Shown here in pieces: positions 54,863 to 63,825 of a DNA stretch of 64,000 bases; the first letter of the stretch is position 1, and each line of letters begins with the position of its first letter. The stretch lies in contig CANLSM010000011.1 in the NCBI GenBank assembly GCA_947493745.1, positions 43,811-107,810 of the forward strand, written 5' to 3'. The notes under the pieces are model-generated. The model was not told the origin of the DNA, searched no databases, and saw only the letters and a list, made by a program, of their open reading frames with translations. The DNA comes from an uncultured Paracoccaceae bacterium. Its GTDB lineage: Bacteria; Pseudomonadota; Alphaproteobacteria; Rhodobacterales; Rhodobacteraceae. A program made the translations under genes and the position numbers.

Positions 54863-56989
54863 ATGTTCAATGAAGTTAAGAAATCAATCGAGTGGGGCCA
54901 TGATACGCTGACACTCGAAACCGGGAAAATTGCGCGCCAGGCGGATGCCTGTGTCGTCGCAACCTATGGCGAGACCTCCGTTATGGCCGCCGTGGTGTTC
55001 GAGAAAAAACCCAAGGTGGGTTTCGACTTTTTCCCGCTGACCGTGCATTATCAGGAAAAATACTATGCCGCCGGCAAGATCCCGGGCGGCTTCTTCAAGC
55101 GCGAGGCCCGGCCGACCGAGAAAGAGACGCTGACAAGCCGTCTGATCGACCGCCCGATCCGCCCGCTCTTCGTCGAAGGTTTCAAACACGAAACCCAGGT
55201 TATCTGCACCGTGCTCAGCCACGATCTTGAGAACGACCCCGATGTTGTCGCCATGATCGCGGCCTCCGCTGCGCTGACCCTGTCGGGCGCGCCGTTCCTC
55301 GGCCCCATCGGCTGTGCGCGTGTTGGCTTTGTCGATGGCGACTACATCCTGAACCCGGCTGTCGACGACATGCACAAGCTGCGCGAAAACCCCGAGCAGC
55401 GCCTCGACCTGATCGTGGCTGGCACCAAGGATGCGGTGATGATGGTGGAATCGGAAGCCTACGAGCTCTCCGAGGAAGAGATGCTGGGTGCCGTCAAGTT
55501 CGGTCATGACCAGATGCAGCCCGTTATCGACATGATCCTCGATCTCGCCGATGACGCCGCCAAGGAGCCGTTCGATTTTGCGGCACCTGATTATTCTGAG
55601 CTTTACGCAAAGGTTCAGAACCTCGGTGAGGCCGCCATGCGCGAGGCTTTCGGGCTGACCGACAAGCAGGAGCGGACAGCCGCCATCAGTGCCGCGCGCG
55701 AGACCATTAAGGAAGGTCTGAGCGAGGAGGAGCTTGAGGACAAGAACCTCGGATCGGCCATCAAGAAGCTGGAAAGCTCGGTCGTTCGCGGTGACATCCT
55801 GAAGACATCTAAGCGGATCGACGGCAGGGATCTTGCCACCGTTCGCCCGATCGTCTCTGAAGTTGGTCTGCTGCCCCGGACCCACGGTTCGGCGCTCTTC
55901 ACCCGCGGTGAAACGCAAGGTCTGGTGGTAACCACGCTGGGTACTGGCGATGATGAGCAGATCATCGACGCGCTGCATGGCGAAAGCCGCTCGAACTTCC
56001 TGCTGCACTACAACTTCCCTCCCTATTCGGTGGGTGAAGCTGGCCGGATGATGGGCCCGGGTCGTCGCGAGATCGGTCACGGGAAACTGGCATGGCGCGC
56101 ACTTCAGGCGGTTCTGCCTGCGGCGACCGACTTCCCCTACACGATCCGCCTGGTCTCCGAGATCACAGAATCGAACGGCTCCTCTTCGATGGCGTCGGTC
56201 TGTGGTGGCTCGCTGTCGATGATGGATGCGGGCGTTCCGCTGAAAGCACCTGTTGCCGGTGTTGCCATGGGTCTGATCCTGGAAGGCGAGGACTTTGCGG
56301 TTCTGACCGATATCCTCGGTGATGAGGATCATCTGGGCGATATGGACTTCAAGGTCGCCGGTACCGAGAACGGTATCACCTCGCTGCAGATGGATATCAA
56401 GGTGGCCGGCATCACGCCCGCGATCATGGAGCAGGCTCTGGCGCAGGCCAAGGACGGTCGTCTGCATATCCTGGGCGAAATGGGCAAGGCGCTCGCCGAA
56501 GGCCGTCAGGAGTTCTCGGCCCACGCACCGCGCATCGAGACGATGAATGTGCCCACCGACAAGATCCGCGAAGTGATCGGCTCGGGCGGCAAGGTCATCC
56601 GCGAGATCGTGGAAGTCTCTGGCGCCAAGGTCGATATCAACGACGATGGCGTGATCAAGATCGCCTCGCCGAATGCCGAGGCCATCGAGAAGGCCCGCGA
56701 GATGATCCACTCGATCGTCGCGGAACCGGAGGCCGGCATGATCTACACCGGCAAGGTCGTGAAGATCATGGATTTCGGTGCCTTCGTGAACTTCTTCGGC
56801 AAGCGCGATGGTCTGGTGCATGTCAGCCAGCTCTCCAACGAGCGGGTTGGCCATCCCAAGGACATCCTGCAGGAAGGCCAGGAAGTGAAAGTCAAGCTGA
56901 TGGGCTTTGATGATCGCGGCAAGGTCCGCCTGTCGATGAAGGTTGTCGATCAGGAAACCGGCAAGGAAATCGAAGCCGAAGAGGCCTGA
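54863..56989 (+). CDS. pnp: Polyribonucleotide nucleotidyltransferase (PNPase)
   Basis: 708-aa phosphorolytic 3'-5' exoribonuclease and degradosome member. Two RNase PH domains ([15 protein letters not shown] near the N-terminus; [20 protein letters not shown] in the second core), then a KH domain ([19 protein letters not shown]) and S1 domain ([23 protein letters not shown]). Start ATG 54863 with AAGGAA upstream; an in-frame extension to 54734 is not used. Normally autoregulated at its leader. The bidirectional terminator follows. Confidence 0.96.
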   Translation: MFNEVKKSIEWGHDTLTLETGKIARQADACVVATYGETSVMAAVVFEKKPKVGFDFFPLTVHYQEKYYAAGKIPGGFFKREARPTEKETLTSRLIDRPIRPLFVEGFKHETQVICTVLSHDLENDPDVVAMIAASAALTLSGAPFLGPIGCARVGFVDGDYILNPAVDDMHKLRENPEQRLDLIVAGTKDAVMMVESEAYELSEEEMLGAVKFGHDQMQPVIDMILDLADDAAKEPFDFAAPDYSELYAKVQNLGEAAMREAFGLTDKQERTAAISAARETIKEGLSEEELEDKNLGSAIKKLESSVVRGDILKTSKRIDGRDLATVRPIVSEVGLLPRTHGSALFTRGETQGLVVTTLGTGDDEQIIDALHGESRSNFLLHYNFPPYSVGEAGRMMGPGRREIGHGKLAWRALQAVLPAATDFPYTIRLVSEITESNGSSSMASVCGGSLSMMDAGVPLKAPVAGVAMGLILEGEDFAVLTDILGDEDHLGDMDFKVAGTENGITSLQMDIKVAGITPAIMEQALAQAKDGRLHILGEMGKALAEGRQEFSAHAPRIETMNVPTDKIREVIGSGGKVIREIVEVSGAKVDINDDGVIKIASPNAEAIEKAREMIHSIVAEPEAGMIYTGKVVKIMDFGAFVNFFGKRDGLVHVSQLSNERVGHPKDILQEGQEVKVKLMGFDDRGKVRLSMKVVDQETGKEIEAEEA

Positions 56990-57004
56990 TCCGACCGGAA
57001 AAAC

Positions 57005-57034
57005 ACCTGGACCCGATTATCGGGTCCAGGTTTT
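57005..57034. terminator. Bidirectional terminator of pnp and the pyruvyltransferase gene
   Basis: Twelve-bp perfect stem acctggacccga/tcgggtccaggt with loop tta, flanked by T on the right and A on the left. The loop tta is exactly the TAA stop of the minus-strand gene, so the stem also codes its last residues. Confidence 0.85.
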
Positions 57035-58042
57035 CGATATATCGACCACACGGTCCATCACCGCATCAATAGCGGCGGTACTGGTCGAAATCGCGCGTTG
57101 AAGTCCCGCGCATTCCGTCTCGGAGAACGGCTCAAGCGCTCCCTGACCAACACACTCCCTGATGTCATCGATGGATTTGATGCGGGTCTTGTCGAGACCC
57201 AGGTCACTCAACAACGTTTCGTTCTTCCAGGAGTTCGAGGTCAGCGCGTAAAACGGCGTACCCGCAAGGATCGAGAAACAGATGCCGTGAAATCTGCCGG
57301 TGACGTGAAAGCGCGCGCTTGTCAGCCGATCAAGGTACTCGACTTCATTGCGACAGAAATGCGCGTTGCGCATGCGCATCCGAAACGCTTCCCGACGCAG
57401 CCGGATATAGGTTTGTCTGATGATCCGCAAAGGCAATGGCTGGGCGGGCTTGGTCGCCTTGAGACCTCTGATTGTCGGGAGGAAGATCAGATCCGGGCGG
57501 CCTCGCGCAATCTCTGCCAGGGCATCCGTCATCTCGCGATGTACCGAATCTCCCAGAACAATCGGGCCATCATCCTTTGGTGCGAAGTCGCCTTGCCCGT
57601 CAAAAAGCGAGAAATCCAGAGTTTGAAACAGAGCGTCATGCCCAAGACGTTCCAGCTCCGCATAGCTGCGGCTATCACGGACCGAGATCAGCTGAATATC
57701 CTGAAGGTAGCTGTCCCAATCCGTGCTGTTCTCTTGATAAAGAGCGTTCAGCAGAAAAACCGGCTTGTTTCTGCGCGCCGGATGGGCGGCAAGCCGCAAA
57801 AGACGCTCACCGTGTTTGCTGCTGTGGTGCAGCGTGCCCTCGCCATTGATGACGATCAGGTCGACATTGCCGAGCTTTGCCAGAAATCTTCTGTCATGCT
57901 CCCAGTCATGACGCACCCGGCTGCGAAGAGTGACCGACACGCCCCTGCGCTCAAGCAGCATTTCGATGTTTCGCATGACCTGGAAGCAGCCGAAATGCTG
58001 GTCAGCTCGTGTGTCGTTGAAGATGGCGGCGGTCAGCGTCAT
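57017..58042 (-). CDS. Polysaccharide pyruvyl transferase-like protein
   Basis: 341-aa protein of the WcaK/CsaB polysaccharide pyruvyl transferase class. Conserved features: NGEGTLHHS near residue 67, FLLNALYQENS, SVRDSRSYAELERLG, and RFHVTGRFHGICFSILAGTPFYAL where the catalytic and donor-binding residues lie. It would add a pyruvate ketal to a sugar of a surface glycan. It is third in a run with GT25 and GT29-like genes, 37 nt after the second. The C-terminal codons are shared with the terminator. Confidence 0.82.
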   Translation of the reverse strand: MTLTAAIFNDTRADQHFGCFQVMRNIEMLLERRGVSVTLRSRVRHDWEHDRRFLAKLGNVDLIVINGEGTLHHSSKHGERLLRLAAHPARRNKPVFLLNALYQENSTDWDSYLQDIQLISVRDSRSYAELERLGHDALFQTLDFSLFDGQGDFAPKDDGPIVLGDSVHREMTDALAEIARGRPDLIFLPTIRGLKATKPAQPLPLRIIRQTYIRLRREAFRMRMRNAHFCRNEVEYLDRLTSARFHVTGRFHGICFSILAGTPFYALTSNSWKNETLLSDLGLDKTRIKSIDDIRECVGQGALEPFSETECAGLQRAISTSTAAIDAVMDRVVDISKTWTR

Positions 58043-58079
58043 TCAATCGCCTGTCGGGTTGGCCTGGCGCAAATCCTCA

Positions 58080-58697
58080 TCATGTGACCGCGTTCAAAAC
58101 AAGCTTGCCTTCATCCTGAAGACTTTCCACAACGGCTTTCTCCTCTGCCCATTTGTGCCGCTTCCAGCCTGAAAACCCGAATCCGAAGAGATTGACAGGC
58201 CAATCGTCCGCTCCGGTCTGGCTGATGGTGTGCAGTGTTGCGAGAAACCCGCTGCTGGGGAAGAATTGTTTAAGATCATCCCCCGCAATGCCGAGCAGTC
58301 CGGCTGCATACATGTACGCCTCGTCGGTCAGTGTATCTGTCATCTTTCCGAAAGCCGTTGCGACAGAAGCGATATCCTTTGAGTAGTCCGGTTTTCGTCC
58401 CTTCAGGCGCGAGAGGATATTCGGCTTTTTCATATATCTGGAAACGATGGAACCAGCATAAGGCATCATGATCGTCTGGGTGCTGGTGAAGAAGGGCCCC
58501 TCCAGAAAGGTCCGGTCGGTCAGGATGGATTGGGTCTGTTTCGAGCTGTTGGACAGATATAGCACATCCGTCTTCCCCCCGGCCGCCGCATGAGCCTCGG
58601 GCGGTGCGTTGAAACGGATGATCATTTCATGCCTCTCGGCATGGGCCAGGTTTTCCGGTCCAACCGACCCGTTCCCGACAATTGCGATTTTACCCAT
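58080..58697 (-). CDS. GT29-like (sialyltransferase-fold) glycosyltransferase
   Basis: 205-aa protein with the pattern IAIVGNGSVGPENL, a following IIRFNAPPEA, and a later FPSSGFLATLHTI and LFGFGFSGWKRHKW, resembling bacterial GT29/sialyltransferase-fold proteins (nucleotide binding and catalytic segments). Small for the family and may be annotated elsewhere only as hypothetical. No signal peptide. Overlaps the GT25 stop by 8 nt, so they are co-translated. GGAG and AGGA precede the ATG. Confidence 0.65.
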   Translation of the reverse strand: MGKIAIVGNGSVGPENLAHAERHEMIIRFNAPPEAHAAAGGKTDVLYLSNSSKQTQSILTDRTFLEGPFFTSTQTIMMPYAGSIVSRYMKKPNILSRLKGRKPDYSKDIASVATAFGKMTDTLTDEAYMYAAGLLGIAGDDLKQFFPSSGFLATLHTISQTGADDWPVNLFGFGFSGWKRHKWAEEKAVVESLQDEGKLVLNAVT

Positions 58698-59445
58698 TCC
58701 TGCTCCATCTCCAGAGCCGTAACTTTGTTCGATAGATCAGGCGGGCGATTTCCCGGGTCAACTTGTTCAGCAGTGTCATGCCGGAAAACTGAACGGTGCT
58801 GCCGGCGAGTTCCCCGGAGTGCTCGGTCACGCCGGATGGCAGAACAACCAGCACCTTGTGACGGTTTTGCTTCAACACCTGAATTGCAGTGTCGACGGGC
58901 CTGTCGAAAACTGCGGTTTCTCGCAGCAGAACCTCTGCCGCAGACCGCCCTACGAGTTGGGCCTGCATCCCCAAGGCGACATGCTGGGGCTCAAATATCG
59001 CGGTCCCATTGTCCCGTTCCACCACGTCACCCGGTCTTTCGCGTTCCTTGTACGGGAGGCGAATGAAGCGGTCGGGCTGGATGTGTTTGAGAGCCAACAT
59101 CCAGGCAGAGTGGAAATGGTCATCATCGAAATAGACATCATCTTCCAGAACAAGCCCGGCAAACAGGTTCCTGTCCACGATGTGCTGCCATGCTTTGCGG
59201 TGGCTGAGAAAACAGGCGATCTCGGTGGTCTTGAGCCGAAAAGGATAGCTTGGCGGAAACAGCGGTCTTCGACGATAGCGGCTCAAATCCTCCGAGGTAA
59301 GTTTCTGGGCATCGACCGCATCAAGAACCACGGCTGGAACCGGTGTCGCTTGGATGAGCTTTTCGACCTGAGGTTTACGGCTTTCGGCGCGGGCCAAATG
59401 GATCACGATGGCTTCTATTTCTTTGTCTTTTGCCTCAGGGGCCAT
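58690..59445 (-). CDS. Glycosyltransferase family 25 (LPS biosynthesis type)
   Basis: 251-aa galactosyl- or glucosyltransferase-like protein. The family marks are IEAIVIHLARAESRK, FRLKTTEIACFLSHRKAWQ and GLVLEDDVYFDDD (metal-binding acidic motif). A C-terminal basic region follows (IYRTKLRLWRWSRNG). The start at 59445 is chosen for GAGG upstream; ATG 59460 and GTG 59481 are further options. Likely modifies lipooligosaccharide; heads the three-gene cassette, divergent from the sugar kinase. Confidence 0.85.
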   Translation of the reverse strand: MAPEAKDKEIEAIVIHLARAESRKPQVEKLIQATPVPAVVLDAVDAQKLTSEDLSRYRRRPLFPPSYPFRLKTTEIACFLSHRKAWQHIVDRNLFAGLVLEDDVYFDDDHFHSAWMLALKHIQPDRFIRLPYKERERPGDVVERDNGTAIFEPQHVALGMQAQLVGRSAAEVLLRETAVFDRPVDTAIQVLKQNRHKVLVVLPSGVTEHSGELAGSTVQFSGMTLLNKLTREIARLIYRTKLRLWRWSRNG

Positions 59446-59533
59446 GACGTGCCTCGTCATTTTTGAGAGACTTGTTAACACCGGGCGGTCGAACTATCTA
59501 CCGCCATGTCGTTTGGAAATGAGAAAGCCAATC

Positions 59534-60436
59534 ATGCGCATCGGATTTGACTATGGTGGGACCAAGATTGCCGGTGTGGCCTTGGACGGCAGCGGCGCTG
59601 TTCTTGCAAAGGGCAGGGTTCCGACACCGCGGCATGACTATGAGGGCGGACTTCAGGCCATCAGAGGGCTGATGCAGACGCTTGAAGCAGAGGCCGGTCA
59701 GCCCTGCGAAACAGTGGGCATCGGCGTGCCCGGTTCGGTGGATCGCAACACCGGTTTCGTGACGCTCGGCAATTCAGTCTGGCTGCATGGGCGGGACCTG
59801 CGGGCGGATCTCTCCGATATGCTTGAGCGACCGGTCAAGATCGCCAACGACGCAAACTGTTTTGCCCTGTCCGAGGCTGTCGATGGCGCGGCTGCCGGTG
59901 CACCGGTGGTCTTTGGCGTCATCCTTGGAACCGGTGTGGGCGGAGGCATCGTGGTCGATGGCAAGCTGATCGAGGGTGTCAATGCGATCGGCGGGGAGTG
60001 GGGCCACATCCCCCTTCCAACACCAACCGATGACGAGCGCCCAGGCCCCGTCTGCAGTTGCGGCGTGCCCGGCCATACCGAGGCCTGGCTATCGGGGCCG
60101 AGCCTTGCGGCTGATCACGCGCGCAGCCTGGGGCTGGATGCAGACACCGCGCCTGGTGCGCCCGATATCGTCGAGGCGGCAGATCAGGGGGACGAAAATG
60201 CGCTTGCAACCCTGGAACGGTTCGAGGACCGGCTTGGGCGTTCGCTGGCGACAATTGTCAATTTTCTGGACCCCGATGTGATCGTTCTGGGTGGCGGGCT
60301 TTCCAATGTGGAAAGGTTCTACGATACCGTTCCCCCACTGATTGAGGCGCATGTCTTCGGTGACAAGTTCAACACGAAACTGGTGCGCAACAAGCATGGC
60401 GACAGCTCCGGTGTTCGGGGTGCTGCCTGGCTCTGA
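59534..60436 (+). CDS. ROK-family sugar kinase (NagK/fructokinase type)
   Basis: 300-aa cytosolic kinase. ATP site DYGGTKIAG near the N-terminus, catalytic Asp in ANDANCFALSE, GTGVGGGIVVDGKLIEG, and the ROK zinc motif (GHIPLP, CSCGVPGHTEAWLSGP). Phosphorylates a hexose or N-acetylglucosamine; exact sugar not clear. ATG 59534 follows the family start MRIGFDYGG. It is 72 nt before xthA but may be transcribed separately. Confidence 0.9.
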   Translation: MRIGFDYGGTKIAGVALDGSGAVLAKGRVPTPRHDYEGGLQAIRGLMQTLEAEAGQPCETVGIGVPGSVDRNTGFVTLGNSVWLHGRDLRADLSDMLERPVKIANDANCFALSEAVDGAAAGAPVVFGVILGTGVGGGIVVDGKLIEGVNAIGGEWGHIPLPTPTDDERPGPVCSCGVPGHTEAWLSGPSLAADHARSLGLDADTAPGAPDIVEAADQGDENALATLERFEDRLGRSLATIVNFLDPDVIVLGGGLSNVERFYDTVPPLIEAHVFGDKFNTKLVRNKHGDSSGVRGAAWL

Positions 60437-60508
60437 TCCGCATGAAACGGGGTTGAGTCTGGACTGGCAAGCGGTCACACTCGCCGAAAAAACGGGGGGT
60501 TGATTTAG

Positions 60509-61297
60509 ATGTCATTGACGGTTTGTACGTGGAATATCAACTCGGTTCGCCTGCGCGAGCCGATTGTTCTGGACCTGCTGCGTGACGAGGCACCGGATGT
60601 CCTGTGCCTGCAGGAAACAAAATCCCCGGTCGAGAAGATACCAACGGAGAATTTTGCAGCGCTCGGCTATACGTCGCTGATTGCACGCGGTCAGAAGGGC
60701 TATAACGGCGTGGCCATCCTGTCGCGTCTCCCGATGGAAGACGTGGGCCACCGGGATTTCTGCGAGAAGGGCGATGCGCGTCACGTTTCAGGGCGTCTGG
60801 AAAACGGCGTGACGATCCACAACTTCTATGTCCCCGCAGGCGGGGATGAGCCAGATCGCGATAAAAATGACAAGTTTGGCCACAAGCTCGATTTTCTGAC
60901 CGAGATGAAACAGTGGTTCTCCGAAAGTGCACCTGCCCGGTCCATTCTGGTCGGTGACCTCAATATCGCTCCGCAGGAGGACGATGTGTGGTCGCACAAA
61001 CAGCTCCTCAAGGTTGTGTCGCATACGCCGATCGAGGTTGAGCATCTGTCGGATGTCCAGAACGCGGGAAACTGGATTGACGTGACACGCAAGCATATCC
61101 CCGACGGCAAGCTTTATTCGTGGTGGTCCTATCGCGCGCGCGACTGGGATGCGGCCGACAAGGGGCGGCGGCTTGATCATGTCTGGGCCAGCAATGACAT
61201 TGCAGGGCATGCCACGGCGAGCCGGATTGCGCGGCATGTGCGCGGCTGGGAGAAACCGTCCGATCACGCCCCGGTCTTTGCGAGTTTCGATTTGTGA
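60509..61297 (+). CDS. xthA: Exodeoxyribonuclease III
   Basis: 262-aa AP endonuclease/3'-5' exonuclease of base-excision repair. EEP motifs: TVCTWNINSVRLR, VLCLQETKSP (catalytic Glu), GYNGVAILSR, VGDLNIAP, the RRLDHVWAS and C-terminal PSDHAPVFASF triad. Complete. Its TGA overlaps the next gene's GTG (61294-61297). Confidence 0.95.
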   Translation: MSLTVCTWNINSVRLREPIVLDLLRDEAPDVLCLQETKSPVEKIPTENFAALGYTSLIARGQKGYNGVAILSRLPMEDVGHRDFCEKGDARHVSGRLENGVTIHNFYVPAGGDEPDRDKNDKFGHKLDFLTEMKQWFSESAPARSILVGDLNIAPQEDDVWSHKQLLKVVSHTPIEVEHLSDVQNAGNWIDVTRKHIPDGKLYSWWSYRARDWDAADKGRRLDHVWASNDIAGHATASRIARHVRGWEKPSDHAPVFASFDL

Positions 61298-62040
61298 TCA
61301 ATGTCGATCTCGACGGGCCGGTCGCGCGGATCACCCTGAGCAATCCCCAGAAACACAATGCCCTGACACGGGACGCCATGGCTGATCTGAGCGCGGCGTT
61401 TGACCGGATCGAGGCAGAGCCGGATTGCAGGGCCATCATTCTGACCGGGCAGGGACGGAGTTTCTGTGCCGGGGCAGCGCTTGGCGAGGTGGCCGGCGAG
61501 GACTGGTCGGAAAACCCGCTGACTGCGCTTTGTGACCGGATCGAGCAGACCGACATTCCCACGATCTGCGCGCTCAATGGCGGTGTTTATGGCGGCGGGG
61601 TCGAGCTTGCTCTCGCCTGCGATTTCCGGATCGGCGTGGAAGGTATGCGGGCCTTCGTGCCCCCCGCACGTCTTGGTATCCATTATGAACCCGCGGGCAT
61701 GGCGCGCGCGCTCCGGGTCCTAGGGCTGCAAACCACGCGCCACATGTTTCTCAGGGCTGCCGAGTTTGATGCCGGGGCATTGCTTGAGAGCGGGTTTCTC
61801 GATGAGTTGGTTGCAGGCGACGATCTGACGGATGCGGCTGAGCGTTTCGCGGGCGAGATCGCCGCGTTGGCCCCGCTGGCAGTACAGGGCATGAAGCGCA
61901 GCCTGCGGGAGATATCCGCCAATAGCCTCGACGCGGAGGCCGCCCGCAAACGGATCGCATGCGCTTTCGCATCAGATGATCATAGAGAAGGCCTGGCCGC
62001 CCAGAAAGAAAGGCGCGCGCCCGTCTTCAAGGGATCCTGA
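61294..62040 (+). CDS. Enoyl-CoA hydratase/isomerase family protein
   Basis: 248-aa crotonase-fold protein. SNPQKHNALTRDAM, GQGRSFCAGAALGEV and NGGVYGGGVELALACDFRIG mark the oxyanion-hole loops. The GTG start overlaps xthA by 4 nt. The second catalytic Glu position is not the classic one (PPARLGIHYEPAGMARAL), so it may act on another acyl-CoA reaction than hydration. Confidence 0.82.
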   Translation: MINVDLDGPVARITLSNPQKHNALTRDAMADLSAAFDRIEAEPDCRAIILTGQGRSFCAGAALGEVAGEDWSENPLTALCDRIEQTDIPTICALNGGVYGGGVELALACDFRIGVEGMRAFVPPARLGIHYEPAGMARALRVLGLQTTRHMFLRAAEFDAGALLESGFLDELVAGDDLTDAAERFAGEIAALAPLAVQGMKRSLREISANSLDAEAARKRIACAFASDDHREGLAAQKERRAPVFKGS

Positions 62041-62048
62041 GCGCGTTC

Positions 62049-62366
62049 TCAGAGAAGGTCATGCTCCTCTTCTGAGGCTGACAGGCCGAGCAGTTCCAGC
62101 CCCGCTTCGAGATGGTCGGCGAAATGCGGCGTCCCGATCAGATAATCCGCCGTCGGTGTGCTGGCCTCAAGTCGCGCCGTCTCTATCGCATCTTCAAGGT
62201 CTTCGGGCGCAAAGCTTTCCCGTCCGATCCACATGATCGCGATCAGGCTGTGCAATTCTTCCTCGTTCAAGGCCTCCAGAAAGCCGCGTAATTCCTGCTC
62301 GCCCCGGTCGATCTCGTGACCGTAGAGGATGATCTGGGCCACCTTCGAGGTTGATATCTCCAGCAT
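62049..62366 (-). CDS. DUF3775 domain protein
   Basis: 105-aa acidic protein with LEALNEEELHSLIAIMWIGRESF and DLEDAIETARLEASTPTADYLIGTPHFADHLEAGLE, the pattern of DUF3775. It is soluble and of unknown role. AAAAAGGGGCAG precedes its ATG. Convergent with the hydratase gene. Confidence 0.82.
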   Translation of the reverse strand: MLEISTSKVAQIILYGHEIDRGEQELRGFLEALNEEELHSLIAIMWIGRESFAPEDLEDAIETARLEASTPTADYLIGTPHFADHLEAGLELLGLSASEEEHDLL

Positions 62367-62464
62367 GGGACTGCCCCTTTTTCCTGATTTCGTTTGCGAA
62401 AAACGATCTCAGGCAATGACAGTCCGGTCCATGACCTGGATCAAGTTGTCTGATGCCTTGCGGT

Positions 62465-63061
62465 TCAGCCGCGTCTGCGGGCGGTCAGCTCGATATTGAA
62501 GAAGTTGCGATCAAAGCCGCCGGTTTTCTCGATGTTCTCCAGAACCACGGTCGTGCGCTGCCCCTGCCGATCCAGAACCGTCCATTGCGTGAGAGCGGGC
62601 GGGCGGTTGGAAAACACCAGAGTCATCGAGCCGTCATTGGGTTTTTTGGGATCGCGCAGAGTGACCTTCGTGTTCTTGCCGTCATTGGACGTGTCTGTGG
62701 CCACACCCTGTCCAGCCAGATCAATATCGCGACGCAGCAGGAAACGCAGGGGCGTCGTGCCCAGCGGATACTTCTTCACGCCGGTGTTCGACTTGCTGTC
62801 GAAAATGCCGACATTGACCCCATCGGCCATCACCAGATCACGGCCATTGTCATACTCGAACCGCACGAAGCCAGGCCGTTGCAGGTAGTAGTCCCCCTTC
62901 ACCCGCGACCCGTTCGAGTTCACCTGCATGAACCGCCCCTTGATCGAGCGCAGCTGGTTGAGATACTTGCTCACCTCATTGAGCGTCCGCTGATCCTGCG
63001 CCAAAGCGGGTAGGCTGAGCGGCAAGGCAGTCAGGGTGGCGAGAAGAGTACGTCGGTTCAT
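62465..63061 (-). CDS. lolA: LolA-like outer-membrane lipoprotein carrier
   Basis: 198-aa periplasmic carrier moving lipoproteins from LolCDE to the outer membrane. Signal peptide MNRRTLLATLTALPLSLPALA, then YLNQLRSIKGRFMQVNSNGS, GDYYLQRPGFVRFEYD and the beta-rich body. ATG 63061 is set by the signal peptide; the frame extends 11 codons upstream without signal logic. It helps deliver proteins such as MlaA. Confidence 0.9.
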   Translation of the reverse strand: MNRRTLLATLTALPLSLPALAQDQRTLNEVSKYLNQLRSIKGRFMQVNSNGSRVKGDYYLQRPGFVRFEYDNGRDLVMADGVNVGIFDSKSNTGVKKYPLGTTPLRFLLRRDIDLAGQGVATDTSNDGKNTKVTLRDPKKPNDGSMTLVFSNRPPALTQWTVLDRQGQRTTVVLENIEKTGGFDRNFFNIELTARRRG

Positions 63062-63302
63062 GATTGGCCTGCGATTTTGTTGTCCTGAGAGCAATATATA
63101 GGCATGAACGCGGACCTTCGCCTCTCAATTCTTGAAGGTCTTGATGTCAGGAATGTTGCAAACCCGCAATTGTGGTCACAAGCGCGGGATGAGCGCAATT
63201 GGCGAGGCCTGAACAGGCGATGCAGTCAGACGCCCGCGGCGGAGCAAGGGTGTTTGGGATCCAAGGCCGGATAGATTTGTCCCGCAACTTGGAGGATCAG
63301 TG
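63062..63302. other. Intergenic stretch before the debris region
   Basis: No gene seen. It leads into the IS3 fragment; the segment from about 63240 (ending with GGAGG) probably belongs to the 5' untranslated end of the insertion sequence. Confidence 0.35.
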
Positions 63303-63410
63303 ATGGCTGGGAAACGAGAAAAGCCAGAAGAGATTGTATCGAAACTCCGGCAGGTTGAAGTTCTGCAGGGACAAGGCGCGAAGACTGCGGAGGTGGTTCG
63401 TCGAATTTGT
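63303..63410 (+). pseudogene. Truncated IS3-family transposase orfA
   Basis: The first 35 or so residues (MAGKREKPEEIVSKLRQVEV onward to EVVRRI) match the start of IS3-family OrfA helix-turn-helix proteins. The downstream half with the leucine zipper and all of OrfB are absent; the frame continues into unrelated sequence. TTGGAGGATCAGTG precedes the ATG. It is a remnant and cannot be active. Confidence 0.75.
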
Positions 63411-63463
63411 TGGTTTTCGCAAATATCCAACACATATTGGCTTGGTAGATGCTGGCTAATGGC

Positions 63464-63715
63464 TCACGACGATAGGAACATTTCGTTCCAAATGCTGTTG
63501 CCGTTCGACCAAGTATCTAACCATTCAGCCAAAGACATTCCGGTCGGGCGTATAGCAAGCTCCGGTGAGGTGCCGTCTTCCCATTCATTTGGATCCCATG
63601 TCTTTGCAGGAGCGTCGGCTTGGCTGCTATCAATGCACGAGTATGTAGCGTAGCCCCAATGGTATCTGCAGTCTGTTTTTCCATCCCGTAACAGTGCACG
63701 AGAGCTCCCCGACAT
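63464..63715 (-). pseudogene. Fragment resembling the C-terminus of a SMI1/KNR4 family protein
   Basis: 83-aa frame with WGYATYSCIDSSQ, WDPNEWEDG and MSLAEWLDTWSNG, similar to the end of SMI1/KNR4-type (often toxin-immunity) proteins. The reading frame continues only about 16 codons upstream before a stop and lacks the rest of the domain. Probably a relic; a short functional gene is less likely. Confidence 0.45.
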
Positions 63716-63825
63716 GCTAGCGTGATAGATACCTGTGGCCGGGGTGACCTTGGTTCCGCCAACTTAAGTTGCCTGCTTGGGAGACTAACCTCAACAGAAG
63801 CAACATACAAAAGAGGAATGTCGAC

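Noticed and set aside
54884..56854. 656-aa frame antisense to pnp
   Set aside because: Shadow of a highly conserved gene.
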